A model generated the notes under the pieces. It was given only the letters and a program-made list of their open reading frames with translations, searched no databases and was not told the origin of the DNA. Source: a bacterium (GTDB lineage Bacteria; Cyanobacteriota; Vampirovibrionia; Gastranaerophilales; Gastranaerophilaceae). From it: 64,000 nucleotides of DNA. Positions 1 to 10,016 of the stretch are shown here, piece by piece; the stretch's first letter is position 1; every line of letters starts with the position of its first letter. A program made the translations under genes and the position numbers. The stretch is from NCBI GenBank assembly GCA_017433195.1, contig JAFRHR010000037.1, forward strand, positions 1-64,000, given 5' to 3'.

Positions 1-1
1 A

Positions 2-3000
2 GAATACAAAGTAAATAAAAACAATATTGAAATTATTGCAGGCGGGAAAAAATTAACAATTGCAGGTTTGGGTTCAAAAGACGTTACAAACAATGCAACT
101 GCAACAACCAACGATACAAGTTCAATTATTCTTAAGACATCAGCAGGAGAAATTGATTTAAGAAGAGCACTTTTATCTCAGGTAAATGTAGATAAAAGTT
201 TCACGGGAAGTTGGCTCAGCGATTACGCTAACGCTTCAGCTGCAACCGCAGGCGTAACAATGGACGGTAAAGCAGGAAACGACAGCCTTGTCGGTTCAAA
301 CCACGCTGATACAATTAAAGCAGGTACAACAGGAAACGTAACAATATCAGGCGGAAAAGGAAATGATGTTTTAACAGCAGGAACAGAAGTTTCAAGCCAG
401 ACAACATTCTTATTTAAAGCAGGCGATGGTCAGGATATAATAAATCAGGGCAAAGGTGATGATACTATCAACCTTCAAAACATCAGCCTGACTAACGTTA
501 CATTTACTCAGGATAAGAAAGATTTAGTAATTGCATACACTGAAAATGATAAAATTACTATTAAAAATTACTTTACAGATACAAACAAAAAGACAGTTAA
601 TGCTGCAAATTCAGTAAGAAATATTAATTTTGAGGAAGGAACTTTCCTTCTTGAAAAATTTGTTGTCGGAGCACAAGAAGACGAAGACGGAAAACAAAGC
701 GGATATGTTGAAGGAACGGATGCTGCAGAAACTATTGAAGGTGCAAGCACAAAAGATATCATTTATGCAAAAGGCGGAGATGATGTTATTACAGGCGGAA
801 AAGGAAATGACTTCCTGAATGGCGGTGCAGGTAACAATAAATTCATATTTAATGCAGGTGACGGACAGGATACAATTCAGGGTTCAGCAAATGCCGTAGA
901 AACAATAAAACTTAACAACATCGGTATTCCAAACATTTCATTTGCAAAAGATAATAATGACCTTGTACTTTCTTACACTGATAACGACAATATAACTATA
1001 AAAGACTACTATGATAATTTAGGAAATCCTGCATCATCAGTAAAATATATTGAAATAGAAGGCAAAACATTCGAACTTGAAACTTTAAAATCATATAAAG
1101 AAACAGGAACTATCATTTATGCAGCCGACACACTTGTTTCAGGTACTGCAGGAAATGATTTGATATTCGGAAATGCAGCGGCAGAAAGTATTTCATCAGG
1201 AACAGGAAATGACATCATTTATTCAAATGCAGGAAACGATACAGTAACTGCCGGCAAAGGAAATGACGTTATATATAGCACAGGCGGAAACAACACATAT
1301 ATCTTCAATTCCGGAGACGGAACAGATGTTATCGAAGCAAACAGCGGTGTTGACACTATAAAATTTGTCGGTGCAATGAATGAAAGAGAACTCTTACTCT
1401 TCACAGATGCGGATAATGGCAGAGATTTAATTATCAATTACGGTTTAGACAGAACTTCAAGCATTACGGTAAAAGATTACTATGACGGAAACGGCGGAAT
1501 AAATGCAAATTGCGGAGTAAAAAATCTGCAGTTCGGAGCTTCTGCACCTGTTACTATTGAAGAATTACTGCCGATAGCTCATGAACTTGATCCGTCTGTT
1601 GTAATTGGCTCAGGTAATGACTTTGCAGTAAATGCATCAACAAAATTTGTACTCGGAGGAGAGTTAAATGATACAATAAACCTTGCAGCATCAAATCAGG
1701 CAACGGTTTCAGTATATGCAGGTGAAGGAAATAACACAATTACACCAAAAGCAGCTGCAACTAATTACAATATACTTGCAGGCTCAGGTAATGATACTAT
1801 TTCTGTTTCACACGGTACTGATGTAATTGATGCAGGAGACGGTGAAAACGTAATCAGCGCAGGGCAGGGCAGAAAGACTATTACTGTTGGTAATGCAACA
1901 AACGCAACGACAAATAAAGGTTCTTCAATTACCTTTAACAGTAACAGCAACAATAATTCTACCATAACAACAGGAATGGGTAACGACACAATATCATTTG
2001 TAAATACTTCGGATGATATGACAGTAACCTCTGCAGGCGGTAACAACGAAATCAATTACGCAACAGGGATTCCCGGACTCGGGGCTGGCATAACAATTAA
2101 TACAGGAGCAGGAAACGATACTATCAATATCGGTAACGCTTCAGGCGGTTCTGCTGAAAACAGTATAAACGCAGGTAACGGAAATAACACAATAAACTTC
2201 GCTTATGGTTCTTTTAATAATAACATCACAACAGGTTCTGGCAACGATACCATCAACTTTGAATCATTCGGCGGAAATGATACGATTAGTATTGCAGCCG
2301 GTACAAATACTATCACCTTCGCAAGCAATACAGATGACGAATCAATAACCGCAGGCGGTACAAACACTATCATCTTTGGTGATGATGATAACAGTGATAA
2401 TAACCATATCACATTGACAGGGGATGGTAACGACAATGTAACAATCGGTTATGGTCATAATAACGTTATAACAGCAACCGGCGGCGGTAATAAGACAATC
2501 TCCGTTGGAGACACTGACCATTACAGCAATTCTACAAATATCACAACAGGTGCAGGTGATGACACCATCACTATAGGTGAAAGCCAAATGTCAATAGGCA
2601 AGGGGGCAACCGTAAATGCCGGTGATGGTCACAACGTTATCCATACAATAGGACAAAATTATGGAGTAAATATTACAGTCGGAAACTCTACAAACACTGA
2701 AACTAATGAAGGTTCCGAAATAGTACTTAATGGTGATAACAGATATACAACCATAACATCAGGTACAGGTAATGACACAATTCAATTCACAGGTGATTCT
2801 GTATTGTACGCAAATGTAACTTCAACAGGCGGTAATAACTTAATTGAACTTCGTAAGACTCTTGATGATTATGAAAACAATCAATATGCTCAAGTTACAA
2901 CAGGAGACGGAAACGATACAATAACGTTGGGTTATTTAGGCAATAACACTATATCAGGCGGTAACGGTAACAATGTAATTACTGTAAAAGGCAGCAATAA

Positions 3001-6000
3001 TATCGTAACTACAGGCTCAGGTAACGATACTATTGTTATGGGTATTGACGGTAATTCTAATACGGATCGCAATACAGTAACTATCGGGGGTTATGACAAC
3101 GAGCTCGGTCAGGTTACTTTAGAAGGCGGTGTTGAAAACGCAGTTACAATCCACGGCGGAGATAACACTGTTACCATAAATAACACTCAACAGGTTGACG
3201 GTAAAAAGAACGTTATTACGGCATTGGATAATACATCGGAAAGAAATACCATTATTGTCAGAGGCGGTCATACGGAAGTTACTGCTGCAGGTATGACTAC
3301 TGTCACAACAGGAGACGGAAACGATACAATTACTTTGACAAATGAATATGGTTATAATTCTGTAGTCAATGCAGGTAACGGTAATAACACAATAACAGCA
3401 GGACACAGCGCAACAATAACAACAGGTAACGGCGTTGACGTTATCAATCTGAACAAAGGCGGTGAAGTATATGCAGGCGCAGGTAACGATACTATAAACG
3501 TAGGGGAAGGTAATCATTCGGATTCCATTCATGGCGGTAAGGGTGATGATTTAATAGTTTTAGACGAAGGTAAAAGAGGTAATAGTTATATTTATATGGA
3601 TGAAATCGCCGGACAAAACGGTCATGACACCCTTGAGGGAGTCGGCGGTAACGGAAGTCAGTATCTTGCAATAATGGGAGACAAATCTGCCGAATATGTT
3701 GCAACTAAAAACGGACAAGATATGAATATCGCTGTTTACAAAAACGGTGTTGCAACAGGTGATGTTCTGACTATTAAAGATGCCTACGACAATGAAGGCA
3801 ATTTAATCCCGGTACTTCGAAGCTCATCTAATTACGTAAATGGCGGACATTCAAATTTGTGGTTGGAAAATCTTGCAACCAATATGATTACAACCGGTGT
3901 CGGAACAGACAATAACGATTGGATTGTAGGTACAAGCGGTAATGACACAATAACAACAGGTATTGGAGGGGATTTTATAAAACCGGGAGCAGGTATTGAT
4001 GAAATTACGATATCAGGAGGCAGTAAAGCTGTCTACTTTATGAAAGGTGATGGGACAACAACCATTAAAGGATTTAATCAATATACAGACCTTAGTATAT
4101 TTTCTGATGATTTGGATAACCTTTCTTTTTCTAAGGTAGGGCAATCATTGATTATCACAAATTCAACAGGTGATAAATTCATTATAGAAAACGGCTTTAC
4201 AGATGACGGGGACCTTACAAATCAGTATTACTCACACTTATACAATGCTGAAACTATGGCATACTATCGTCGTATAGATTATGTAATGTGGGATGCTGAT
4301 GTTGATGTTTATCCTGATGAAAACGGAGATATCGTTGCAAACCACTACGGAGTAGGGGTAAGTATCTGTCACCCTGACAGTGAAACGGCAAATACAATAA
4401 TTGTTAACCCGGGTGCAAATTGCAGAATTTTAGGAGAAGAGGGAGATCCGCTTCACACTATTGTTATTCCTGTGGGTGACTCTGAATACAGAAAATCTGC
4501 TATGCAATGTTCAAGAGATGGTGACGATTTTGTTATTTACGATCCGCTCAACCCTGCTACTGCAAGAATAGTCGATTTCTATGCAGGAAATAATACTGTA
4601 GGTAATATAAACTTCGGCGGATACGAGCCTGAAAATTATGTTATCGCAGAAACTCCTTGGCTCAACCCGATTGACGTTAGCGACGCAGATTCTTCGCAAA
4701 ATGTTGTAGGATACTGGACTGCTAACAAAATCACGGGCAGTGCATACTCTGATCACTTAGAAGGCGGACAAGGAAACGATGATATTTATGCTCAGACAGG
4801 GGAACATGATAACTTCTTCTTCAGTAAGGGTGACGGCCACGACACTATCCATGCCGGACAATACGGAGACAAAACCCGCTGGGGCGGTGTAAATGATTAT
4901 GGTGATTCACTTTCATTCTTCCTTGATGAAGTTAGTTTCAACGATATTGAATTGGAATTAAGCGGAAACGATTTGGTTGTTAAATATAACCACGTTGACG
5001 AAGTTGCTCAGGATAGTATTACTGTTAAAGACTATATAGTTGACGGAGAAATCAATTCATCAATTGATTATTTACAAGTTAGTGCTAACCACGGTCAATC
5101 CTGGTCAATAAATAAGAAAATTGTTGACAGATGGATGGAACAACACGGTACTATAAACGTAACAGGCTCTTCACCTGATATCATAAACGGTACTCCGTTC
5201 AATGAAAACTTTGTAATTAATCCGTTAGCAACAGGCAAAACATTAAACGCAGGTGCAGGTAATGATACAATAATTGTCAGAGGAAATAATAACACAATAT
5301 ATGGCGGCAAGGGCAATGATACAATTTCTTTTGAAAGTACAGGTAACACTGTAAATGCCGGAGAGGGCAACAACACAATTAAAATGTTCCCTCTTGATAA
5401 AACAAACAACATTGTTGCAGGCAGCGGAAACGATACTATAGTTCTTGATTCAGCTTATGATGATTTATCTTCACTAACTGCAACTTTCAGCGGTGATGAT
5501 TTGGTATTCAGTTATGAAGATAACCCCGGCACACAACTCATAGCAAAAGATTGGGCTGATGGCGGTCATTCGGTTAAAGCCGTTATGTCATTTGACGAAA
5601 ATTCAACTGCTGACTTGTCTGTCCTTGACGGAGTAACTGAAGGAACAATAAAATTCGCTTCCAACACAGCAACTAATGTTAATGGTACAGCAGGAAAAGA
5701 TATTGTATTCGGCGGTATAAATAATACCGTTATTCAGGAAATACATACAGATGCAGGTGACGATATTATCTATGCTAACGATGGTACAATGAGCAAGCTG
5801 ATAGACATCGGTACAGGTAACGATATTGTTTATACATCTGCTGACCAGGATTCACATCCTACTAATACAATAACAATTACATCTACACTTAATCCGGACG
5901 GCGGTCACGATACTATCTACTGGAGAGGGGCAGCAACTCTATTGGAAATGTATCAGACACATACAAAAGATGATGTCATCTTTACAAGAGTTTCTGATGA

Positions 6001-9000
6001 TTTGGTTATGAGATACGGCGAAGATAACTCCGTAACCTTCAAAGAATACTATACTGATGCTAACCAAACAGCAGGTATCGGAGAAGGCATCCAGATTTCA
6101 TTCAAGACAGTCGGAGTTCCTGAATCATTGACACTGGCTGATGTACTTGATTACAGAGGACTTTATAACTACGTTACAAACGGTATGGGAACCGAAGGCA
6201 ATGACTATATTGTAGGGACATCAGGTGCTGAAGCAATCTCTGCAGGTGCAGGAAACGACATCGTTCAGCCTTATGCAGGCGATGACGAAATAAGCCTCGG
6301 TGCAGGTAATGACACATTATTTGCAGGCGCAGGAGACAAAACAATTACTGCAGATTCAGGTAATAATACAATCAATCTCGGTACAGGCACGAACACTGTT
6401 TATGCAGGTACAGGCTCCGATACAATAAATTCAGGAACAGGCGTAAATACAATTGAATTTGCTGTCGGGGATGAAGCTAATGATACATATAAATACGGTG
6501 GCGGTACTGATAAACTCGTATTTAATGACGATCTTTTAGCTGACCTTAGTGTTGACAGAACAGGTGTAAACCCTGTTATTACAAGAGGAAACGGTTCGAC
6601 AGTAACAATTACAAATTACGCAGCTCCTGAACACGTTTTGAACATTAAGGATAAAGCTACGATTACAACTTCGATAGACAACCTTAATACAAGACTCGGA
6701 AGTGCAACTCTTACCACTGCTCAGACACTTACAACATACAATGGTAACGATACAATACTTGCAGGACTTGGAAACGATACAATATCTGCAGGTGCAGGTG
6801 ACGATACAATCACACTTGCAAAAGGCGTAACAGGAAACAACGATACTTATGTATATTCATCAGGTGATGATACTATCGTATTGACGGATGTTGCAAACTT
6901 TGACAGCTTAATTCTTCAAAAGGTTGATAACGACTTGTTAGTGGCTGCAACAGGCGACTTGGCTAACAACACAGTAACGATTAGTGATTTCTATACTGAT
7001 GAATCTATTAAGAACAATATATCATTCACTGCAGGTGAAACTACTCAAACTCTTGCGGCTCTCATAACCGCAAAAGGAGTTACTGAAACTATTAACGGAA
7101 CTGCCGATGCTGACACATTAGATAAGAGTGAAAGCACTGTTCCTGTAATAATTAATGCCGGAGCAGGCAATGATACAGTAATTGGTAGTGATTACGCCGA
7201 CAGATTGTATGGTCAAGCAGGTAATGATTCAATTACAGGCGGCGCAGGTAACGACTACATCAATGGCGGTGCAGGTGATGACGATATGATTGGCGGCGCA
7301 GGTAACGATACATACGAAATCGATGCTGACGATTGGGGTACAAACCAAGACTCAATTTCTGATGCATCAGGAACCGATACCTTGAAAATCAATACAACCG
7401 CTGAAAACATTAACCTGTTCTTTGATGTTACTTTGACAAAAGAAATGGGTGATGTAGTTGTAAATAACGGTCTTGCAAGTTTCTCAACAGGTGATGATCT
7501 TTATATCATAAACGATGATTATTATGACTCTATCGCAGATGTTCCGACATCAAAAGGTGTTATGATAGAAGACTTCTTCACAACAGGAAATATCGAAACA
7601 GTTCAGGTACTTTCTGATATGGAAGATCCGTCAAGCTGGGTAAATGCATTTGATTCAACCGTTCTGACTAAATTCGGTCAGATTGTCGCAAACTGGTTGT
7701 GGACAAACGGATTTGATTCAACTGCGGCAGTTATGGCAAGTGAAGATGCTGATGCAAAAGCAGCACTTTATAACTTGTATCATCCTGTAATTACTGCAGA
7801 AGAAGGTTGGGCAATAGGATATCCGTCAACTGATTCGGTATTGATAGGTATGGGCACAGCTCCTCAATCTCTATCAACGTTTGGAGGAAATGATATTATT
7901 GCTCCTACCAATATTGCAGCAGGTCAAAATACAGTAGATGCAGGTGCAGGAAACGATGTCATTTATGGTTCGACAGGTTCATTAGAAGTACAGGCGAAGG
8001 AAGGTAATGATACTATCTACGCAGGTGCAGGTGGTAACAAGTATTTGTACGCAGGACTTGGTAATGACGTAATCTATACTTCAACCGATGCTTCAAGTAA
8101 CTATATTTACCTGAATGAATATAACAATACTTATGATGGCGGTCACGATACAATTTATTGGGGCGGCGGAAATGATAATCTCGTTTACTTATGGGGACAT
8201 AATAAGAGTGATCTTATACTGGCTCAAGATGGCGATGACCTCAAATTCTTGTACGGAGAAGACAGTTCAGTAACATTCAAAGATTACTATGCGGTCGGCA
8301 ACGAAGATATGGCAACTAAAATGAAATTCATTGCAACAGGTGATATGGGTATGGAATCAACCTTGAGTTCTATCGTCAGTGCAAAAACTGTACTGAACTA
8401 TATCGAGTATGAAACAGGTGCAGGTCTTGTCGGAACTGATGGCAATGATTATATACACTGTAAATCCGGAGTATCAGGTATTTCTGCCGGCGCCGGAAGT
8501 GATACTGTTATTGTAAACGGCTGGACCGAAGTATTTACACATACAAATACTTCATACGGCAAAGATACAACTCTCGGAGTCGTTGATACCGTCATTATGA
8601 AGGCAGGAAATTCTCACACTGTTCACGCACAGGCACCGACAAATATATTGACTGCTTACGGAACAAGTTCTGACCTTTATAGTGCTTATATAGATCAGAA
8701 AACTATCATCACTGATGCAGGCGGATCTGATTCATTGACAATTGTAAAATCAAGCGCGGAAGATACTGCAGCAAATAAAGAAAATCTGCACATATTGTTT
8801 AACGTAGCTTCTGATTACGATTATGATTCAGAAAATCCTGAAACACTGTTCAGCGGAAACGTACTTTTGACAGGTGCGGCTACCAAAGCAAACTACGATG
8901 CTTGGAGAGCTGACGGAGCGTTTACAGGTGCTTCTGTTACAAATAATGCAGTTGAAACACTCAAGTCATCAGATGCAACACCTTATAGTTTATCAAATAC

Positions 9001-9163
9001 CGCTATATCAACCCTTGCAGAATCTGTTGCAGGATGGTTGTCAGCAAATGGTTATGCTTCAGTTGACGGAGTATTCTCAAATGCATTAGACAAAGACGAC
9101 AGTAATGCAGTTGATATTGCAGCAGTAATTGCTAAATTTGATGAAGCAGGCTGGATAGCTTAA
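2..9163 (+). CDS. Giant RTX-type calcium-binding repeat protein (5' end outside window)
   Basis: These are the last 3,053 codons of a very large protein. The frame is open to the left edge, so the true start lies outside; the in-frame TTG at 68 has no ribosome binding site and is not a credible start. The protein is built of Asp/Asn-Gly repeats of the RTX type (for example GGKGNDFLNGG near 790-830 and GGAGNDYINGGAGDDD near 7240-7290). About eleven spaced units of the form DLVxxYxxxDxITIKDYY match the haemolysin-type calcium-binding related family. Such proteins bind calcium outside the cell and usually leave by type I secretion using a C-terminal signal; no type I transporter gene is in the window. 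Asn-rich repeats (GNGNNTI, GSGNDTI) dominate nucleotides 1600-3600. Part of the 3' third is duplicated (5690-6230 versus 7910-8460). Role as adhesin or surface-layer protein is inference. Confidence 0.85.
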   Translation, partial: EYKVNKNNIEIIAGGKKLTIAGLGSKDVTNNATATTNDTSSIILKTSAGEIDLRRALLSQVNVDKSFTGSWLSDYANASAATAGVTMDGKAGNDSLVGSNHADTIKAGTTGNVTISGGKGNDVLTAGTEVSSQTTFLFKAGDGQDIINQGKGDDTINLQNISLTNVTFTQDKKDLVIAYTENDKITIKNYFTDTNKKTVNAANSVRNINFEEGTFLLEKFVVGAQEDEDGKQSGYVEGTDAAETIEGASTKDIIYAKGGDDVITGGKGNDFLNGGAGNNKFIFNAGDGQDTIQGSANAVETIKLNNIGIPNISFAKDNNDLVLSYTDNDNITIKDYYDNLGNPASSVKYIEIEGKTFELETLKSYKETGTIIYAADTLVSGTAGNDLIFGNAAAESISSGTGNDIIYSNAGNDTVTAGKGNDVIYSTGGNNTYIFNSGDGTDVIEANSGVDTIKFVGAMNERELLLFTDADNGRDLIINYGLDRTSSITVKDYYDGNGGINANCGVKNLQFGASAPVTIEELLPIAHELDPSVVIGSGNDFAVNASTKFVLGGELNDTINLAASNQATVSVYAGEGNNTITPKAAATNYNILAGSGNDTISVSHGTDVIDAGDGENVISAGQGRKTITVGNATNATTNKGSSITFNSNSNNNSTITTGMGNDTISFVNTSDDMTVTSAGGNNEINYATGIPGLGAGITINTGAGNDTINIGNASGGSAENSINAGNGNNTINFAYGSFNNNITTGSGNDTINFESFGGNDTISIAAGTNTITFASNTDDESITAGGTNTIIFGDDDNSDNNHITLTGDGNDNVTIGYGHNNVITATGGGNKTISVGDTDHYSNSTNITTGAGDDTITIGESQMSIGKGATVNAGDGHNVIHTIGQNYGVNITVGNSTNTETNEGSEIVLNGDNRYTTITSGTGNDTIQFTGDSVLYANVTSTGGNNLIELRKTLDDYENNQYAQVTTGDGNDTITLGYLGNNTISGGNGNNVITVKGSNNIVTTGSGNDTIVMGIDGNSNTDRNTVTIGGYDNELGQVTLEGGVENAVTIHGGDNTVTINNTQQVDGKKNVITALDNTSERNTIIVRGGHTEVTAAGMTTVTTGDGNDTITLTNEYGYNSVVNAGNGNNTITAGHSATITTGNGVDVINLNKGGEVYAGAGNDTINVGEGNHSDSIHGGKGDDLIVLDEGKRGNSYIYMDEIAGQNGHDTLEGVGGNGSQYLAIMGDKSAEYVATKNGQDMNIAVYKNGVATGDVLTIKDAYDNEGNLIPVLRSSSNYVNGGHSNLWLENLATNMITTGVGTDNNDWIVGTSGNDTITTGIGGDFIKPGAGIDEITISGGSKAVYFMKGDGTTTIKGFNQYTDLSIFSDDLDNLSFSKVGQSLIITNSTGDKFIIENGFTDDGDLTNQYYSHLYNAETMAYYRRIDYVMWDADVDVYPDENGDIVANHYGVGVSICHPDSETANTIIVNPGANCRILGEEGDPLHTIVIPVGDSEYRKSAMQCSRDGDDFVIYDPLNPATARIVDFYAGNNTVGNINFGGYEPENYVIAETPWLNPIDVSDADSSQNVVGYWTANKITGSAYSDHLEGGQGNDDIYAQTGEHDNFFFSKGDGHDTIHAGQYGDKTRWGGVNDYGDSLSFFLDEVSFNDIELELSGNDLVVKYNHVDEVAQDSITVKDYIVDGEINSSIDYLQVSANHGQSWSINKKIVDRWMEQHGTINVTGSSPDIINGTPFNENFVINPLATGKTLNAGAGNDTIIVRGNNNTIYGGKGNDTISFESTGNTVNAGEGNNTIKMFPLDKTNNIVAGSGNDTIVLDSAYDDLSSLTATFSGDDLVFSYEDNPGTQLIAKDWADGGHSVKAVMSFDENSTADLSVLDGVTEGTIKFASNTATNVNGTAGKDIVFGGINNTVIQEIHTDAGDDIIYANDGTMSKLIDIGTGNDIVYTSADQDSHPTNTITITSTLNPDGGHDTIYWRGAATLLEMYQTHTKDDVIFTRVSDDLVMRYGEDNSVTFKEYYTDANQTAGIGEGIQISFKTVGVPESLTLADVLDYRGLYNYVTNGMGTEGNDYIVGTSGAEAISAGAGNDIVQPYAGDDEISLGAGNDTLFAGAGDKTITADSGNNTINLGTGTNTVYAGTGSDTINSGTGVNTIEFAVGDEANDTYKYGGGTDKLVFNDDLLADLSVDRTGVNPVITRGNGSTVTITNYAAPEHVLNIKDKATITTSIDNLNTRLGSATLTTAQTLTTYNGNDTILAGLGNDTISAGAGDDTITLAKGVTGNNDTYVYSSGDDTIVLTDVANFDSLILQKVDNDLLVAATGDLANNTVTISDFYTDESIKNNISFTAGETTQTLAALITAKGVTETINGTADADTLDKSESTVPVIINAGAGNDTVIGSDYADRLYGQAGNDSITGGAGNDYINGGAGDDDMIGGAGNDTYEIDADDWGTNQDSISDASGTDTLKINTTAENINLFFDVTLTKEMGDVVVNNGLASFSTGDDLYIINDDYYDSIADVPTSKGVMIEDFFTTGNIETVQVLSDMEDPSSWVNAFDSTVLTKFGQIVANWLWTNGFDSTAAVMASEDADAKAALYNLYHPVITAEEGWAIGYPSTDSVLIGMGTAPQSLSTFGGNDIIAPTNIAAGQNTVDAGAGNDVIYGSTGSLEVQAKEGNDTIYAGAGGNKYLYAGLGNDVIYTSTDASSNYIYLNEYNNTYDGGHDTIYWGGGNDNLVYLWGHNKSDLILAQDGDDLKFLYGEDSSVTFKDYYAVGNEDMATKMKFIATGDMGMESTLSSIVSAKTVLNYIEYETGAGLVGTDGNDYIHCKSGVSGISAGAGSDTVIVNGWTEVFTHTNTSYGKDTTLGVVDTVIMKAGNSHTVHAQAPTNILTAYGTSSDLYSAYIDQKTIITDAGGSDSLTIVKSSAEDTAANKENLHILFNVASDYDYDSENPETLFSGNVLLTGAATKANYDAWRADGAFTGASVTNNAVETLKSSDATPYSLSNTAISTLAESVAGWLSANGYASVDGVFSNALDKDDSNAVDIAAVIAKFDEAGWIA

Positions 9164-9184
9164 GTCTAAAGCAATATATAAAAC

Positions 9185-9228
9185 AAAACAGTCATATAAA
9201 GCCTAAAAACTTTATATGACTGTTTTTT
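9185..9228 (+). terminator. Rho-independent terminator of the RTX gene
   Basis: A near-perfect 17-bp stem (9185-9201 with 9210-9226) encloses an 8-nt loop and ends in a run of T. It begins about 20 nt after the RTX stop codon. Confidence 0.9.
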
Positions 9229-9250
9229 AGGGGTAAGTGGATAAAAAGGG

Positions 9251-9269
9251 CAAAAAAATAGGCCCGGTG
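9251..9269. repeat. Detached copy of the tRNA-Lys 3' end
   Basis: The 19 bases caaaaaaataggcccggtg occur here and again at 9423-9441, where they cover the 3' acceptor strand of tRNA-Lys and the T-run just beyond it. The offset is 172 bp in direct orientation. It looks like one half of an attachment-site pair. The 150 bp between also contains broken T-arm-like pieces (gaacccac, gaatcccac at 9370-9395) and a small hairpin at 9297-9312. Confidence 0.75.
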
Positions 9270-9430
9270 AAGGACTCCGTTGGCGAGCAGAAAAAAGTGA
9301 CTAAATGTCACGTTTTTCGTTATTACGACAAATTAAACTTCGGAGTAAACAAAAGAGCCAATGGAGGGCGAACCCACTGGGTGAGAATCCCACTTTTTTC
9401 AAAAATTAGGGCAAAATTTAGACAAAAAAA

Positions 9431-9502
9431 TAGGCCCGGTGGGATTCGAACCCACGACCAAGAGATTAAGAGTCTCCTGCTCTACCACTGAGCCACGAGC
9501 CT
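9431..9502 (-). tRNA. tRNA-Lys (anticodon CTT)
   Basis: The minus strand folds into a full cloverleaf. The acceptor AGGCTCG pairs with CGGGCCT, the D arm is GCTC/GAGC, the anticodon stem GGAGA/TCTCT has loop CTCTTAA, and the T arm is GTGGG TTCGAAT CCCAC. The discriminator base is A and CCA is not encoded. Loop position gives anticodon CTT, reading AAG (Lys). Confidence 0.93.
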
Positions 9503-9558
9503 ATATTCTATTTAATTTTATCTTCCTATAAAAAAATCACCTACGGTGATTTCTTTTA

Positions 9559-9579
9559 AATGGAGCGGGAGACGAGGCT
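9559..9579. repeat. Detached copy of the tRNA-Gly 3' end
   Basis: Twenty-one bases here are identical to 9767-9787, which hold the CCA, discriminator, 3' acceptor strand and part of the T arm of tRNA-Gly. The offset is 208 bp, in direct orientation and on the 3' side of the tRNA. This is the same arrangement as at the neighbouring tRNA-Lys. Confidence 0.8.
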
Positions 9580-9766
9580 TCTTGGATTATTGCTTCACAA
9601 AAACATGCCGTTCACTTAACTTCGTTACCGTTCACTGATGTTTTTGCTTCTTCGAGTTTCGTAACTTCGTTACTCACTCTACGCAAAATCCTCTCGAACT
9701 CGCAATTGCGATTTCTCGCCGTCGGCGTCCCTATAAAAACTCTTGCTATACAGCATTTGTTTTTAT
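9580..9766. other. Non-coding spacer between tRNA-Gly and its detached 3' copy
   Basis: No credible gene lies here. The stretch holds short internal repeats: ccgttcact occurs twice (9608-9640) and aacttcgttac twice (9617-9675), in both cases as direct copies. A small frame reads through the tRNA on the minus strand but overlaps it completely. The spacer could be the body of a miniature element bounded by the tRNA 3'-end repeats; that is inference. Confidence 0.5.
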
Positions 9767-9768
9767 AA

Positions 9769-9843
9769 TGGAGCGGGAGACGAGGCTCGAACTCGCGACA
9801 TCTTCCTTGGCAAGGAAGCATTCTACCACTGAATTACTCCCGC
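9769..9843 (-). tRNA. tRNA-Gly (anticodon GCC)
   Basis: The minus strand gives acceptor GCGGGAG/CTCCCGC, D arm ATTC AGTGGTA GAAT, anticodon stem CTTCC/GGAAG with loop TTGCCAA (anticodon GCC), T arm GCGAG TTCGAGC CTCGT, discriminator T and an encoded CCA. Unlike tRNA-Lys next door, the CCA is present in the gene. Confidence 0.95.
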
Positions 9844-9913
9844 AGTTAATTATATTTTATTTGCTGATTTTTTTTTGGCAAGTGTTTTTATTTATATGTT
9901 AAACAAAAGTTTT

Positions 9914-9992
9914 ACCTCACCCGAATTTCTGATACTCATAACTTCGCATCGAAATTCTTCCCTCTCCTTTGAGGAGAGGGTTAGGGTGAGGT
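9914..9992. repeat. Inverted-repeat intergenic element, family A
   Basis: The element is bounded by acctcaccc at the left and gggtgaggt at the right, which are reverse complements. An inner palindrome (cctctcc / ggagagg, 9961-9979) could act as a terminator-like hairpin for map. A related element lies at 21568-21668. It appears to be a miniature inverted-repeat or extragenic palindromic family. Confidence 0.7.
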
Positions 9993-10016
9993 GTTGATTT
10001 GTGAGTTAATTTTTCC

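Noticed and set aside
68-70. TTG as start of the RTX gene
   Set aside because: The same frame is open to the window edge with similar composition, and there is no ribosome binding site before it.
1600-3600. Regular repeats considered as a CRISPR array
   Set aside because: The repeats are imperfect codon-level RTX units in one open frame, without constant-length spacers.
568-9089. Many frames on both strands inside the RTX gene
   Set aside because: They mirror the repetitive Gly/Asn/Asp codons of the real gene and have no independent start signals.
9237-9491. 84-codon rightward frame across the tRNA-Lys region
   Set aside because: It runs antisense through the tRNA and its detached copy and has no ribosome binding site.
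9612-9821. 69-codon leftward frame across tRNA-Gly
   Set aside because: Its first third is tRNA sequence; the rest is the repeat-containing spacer.
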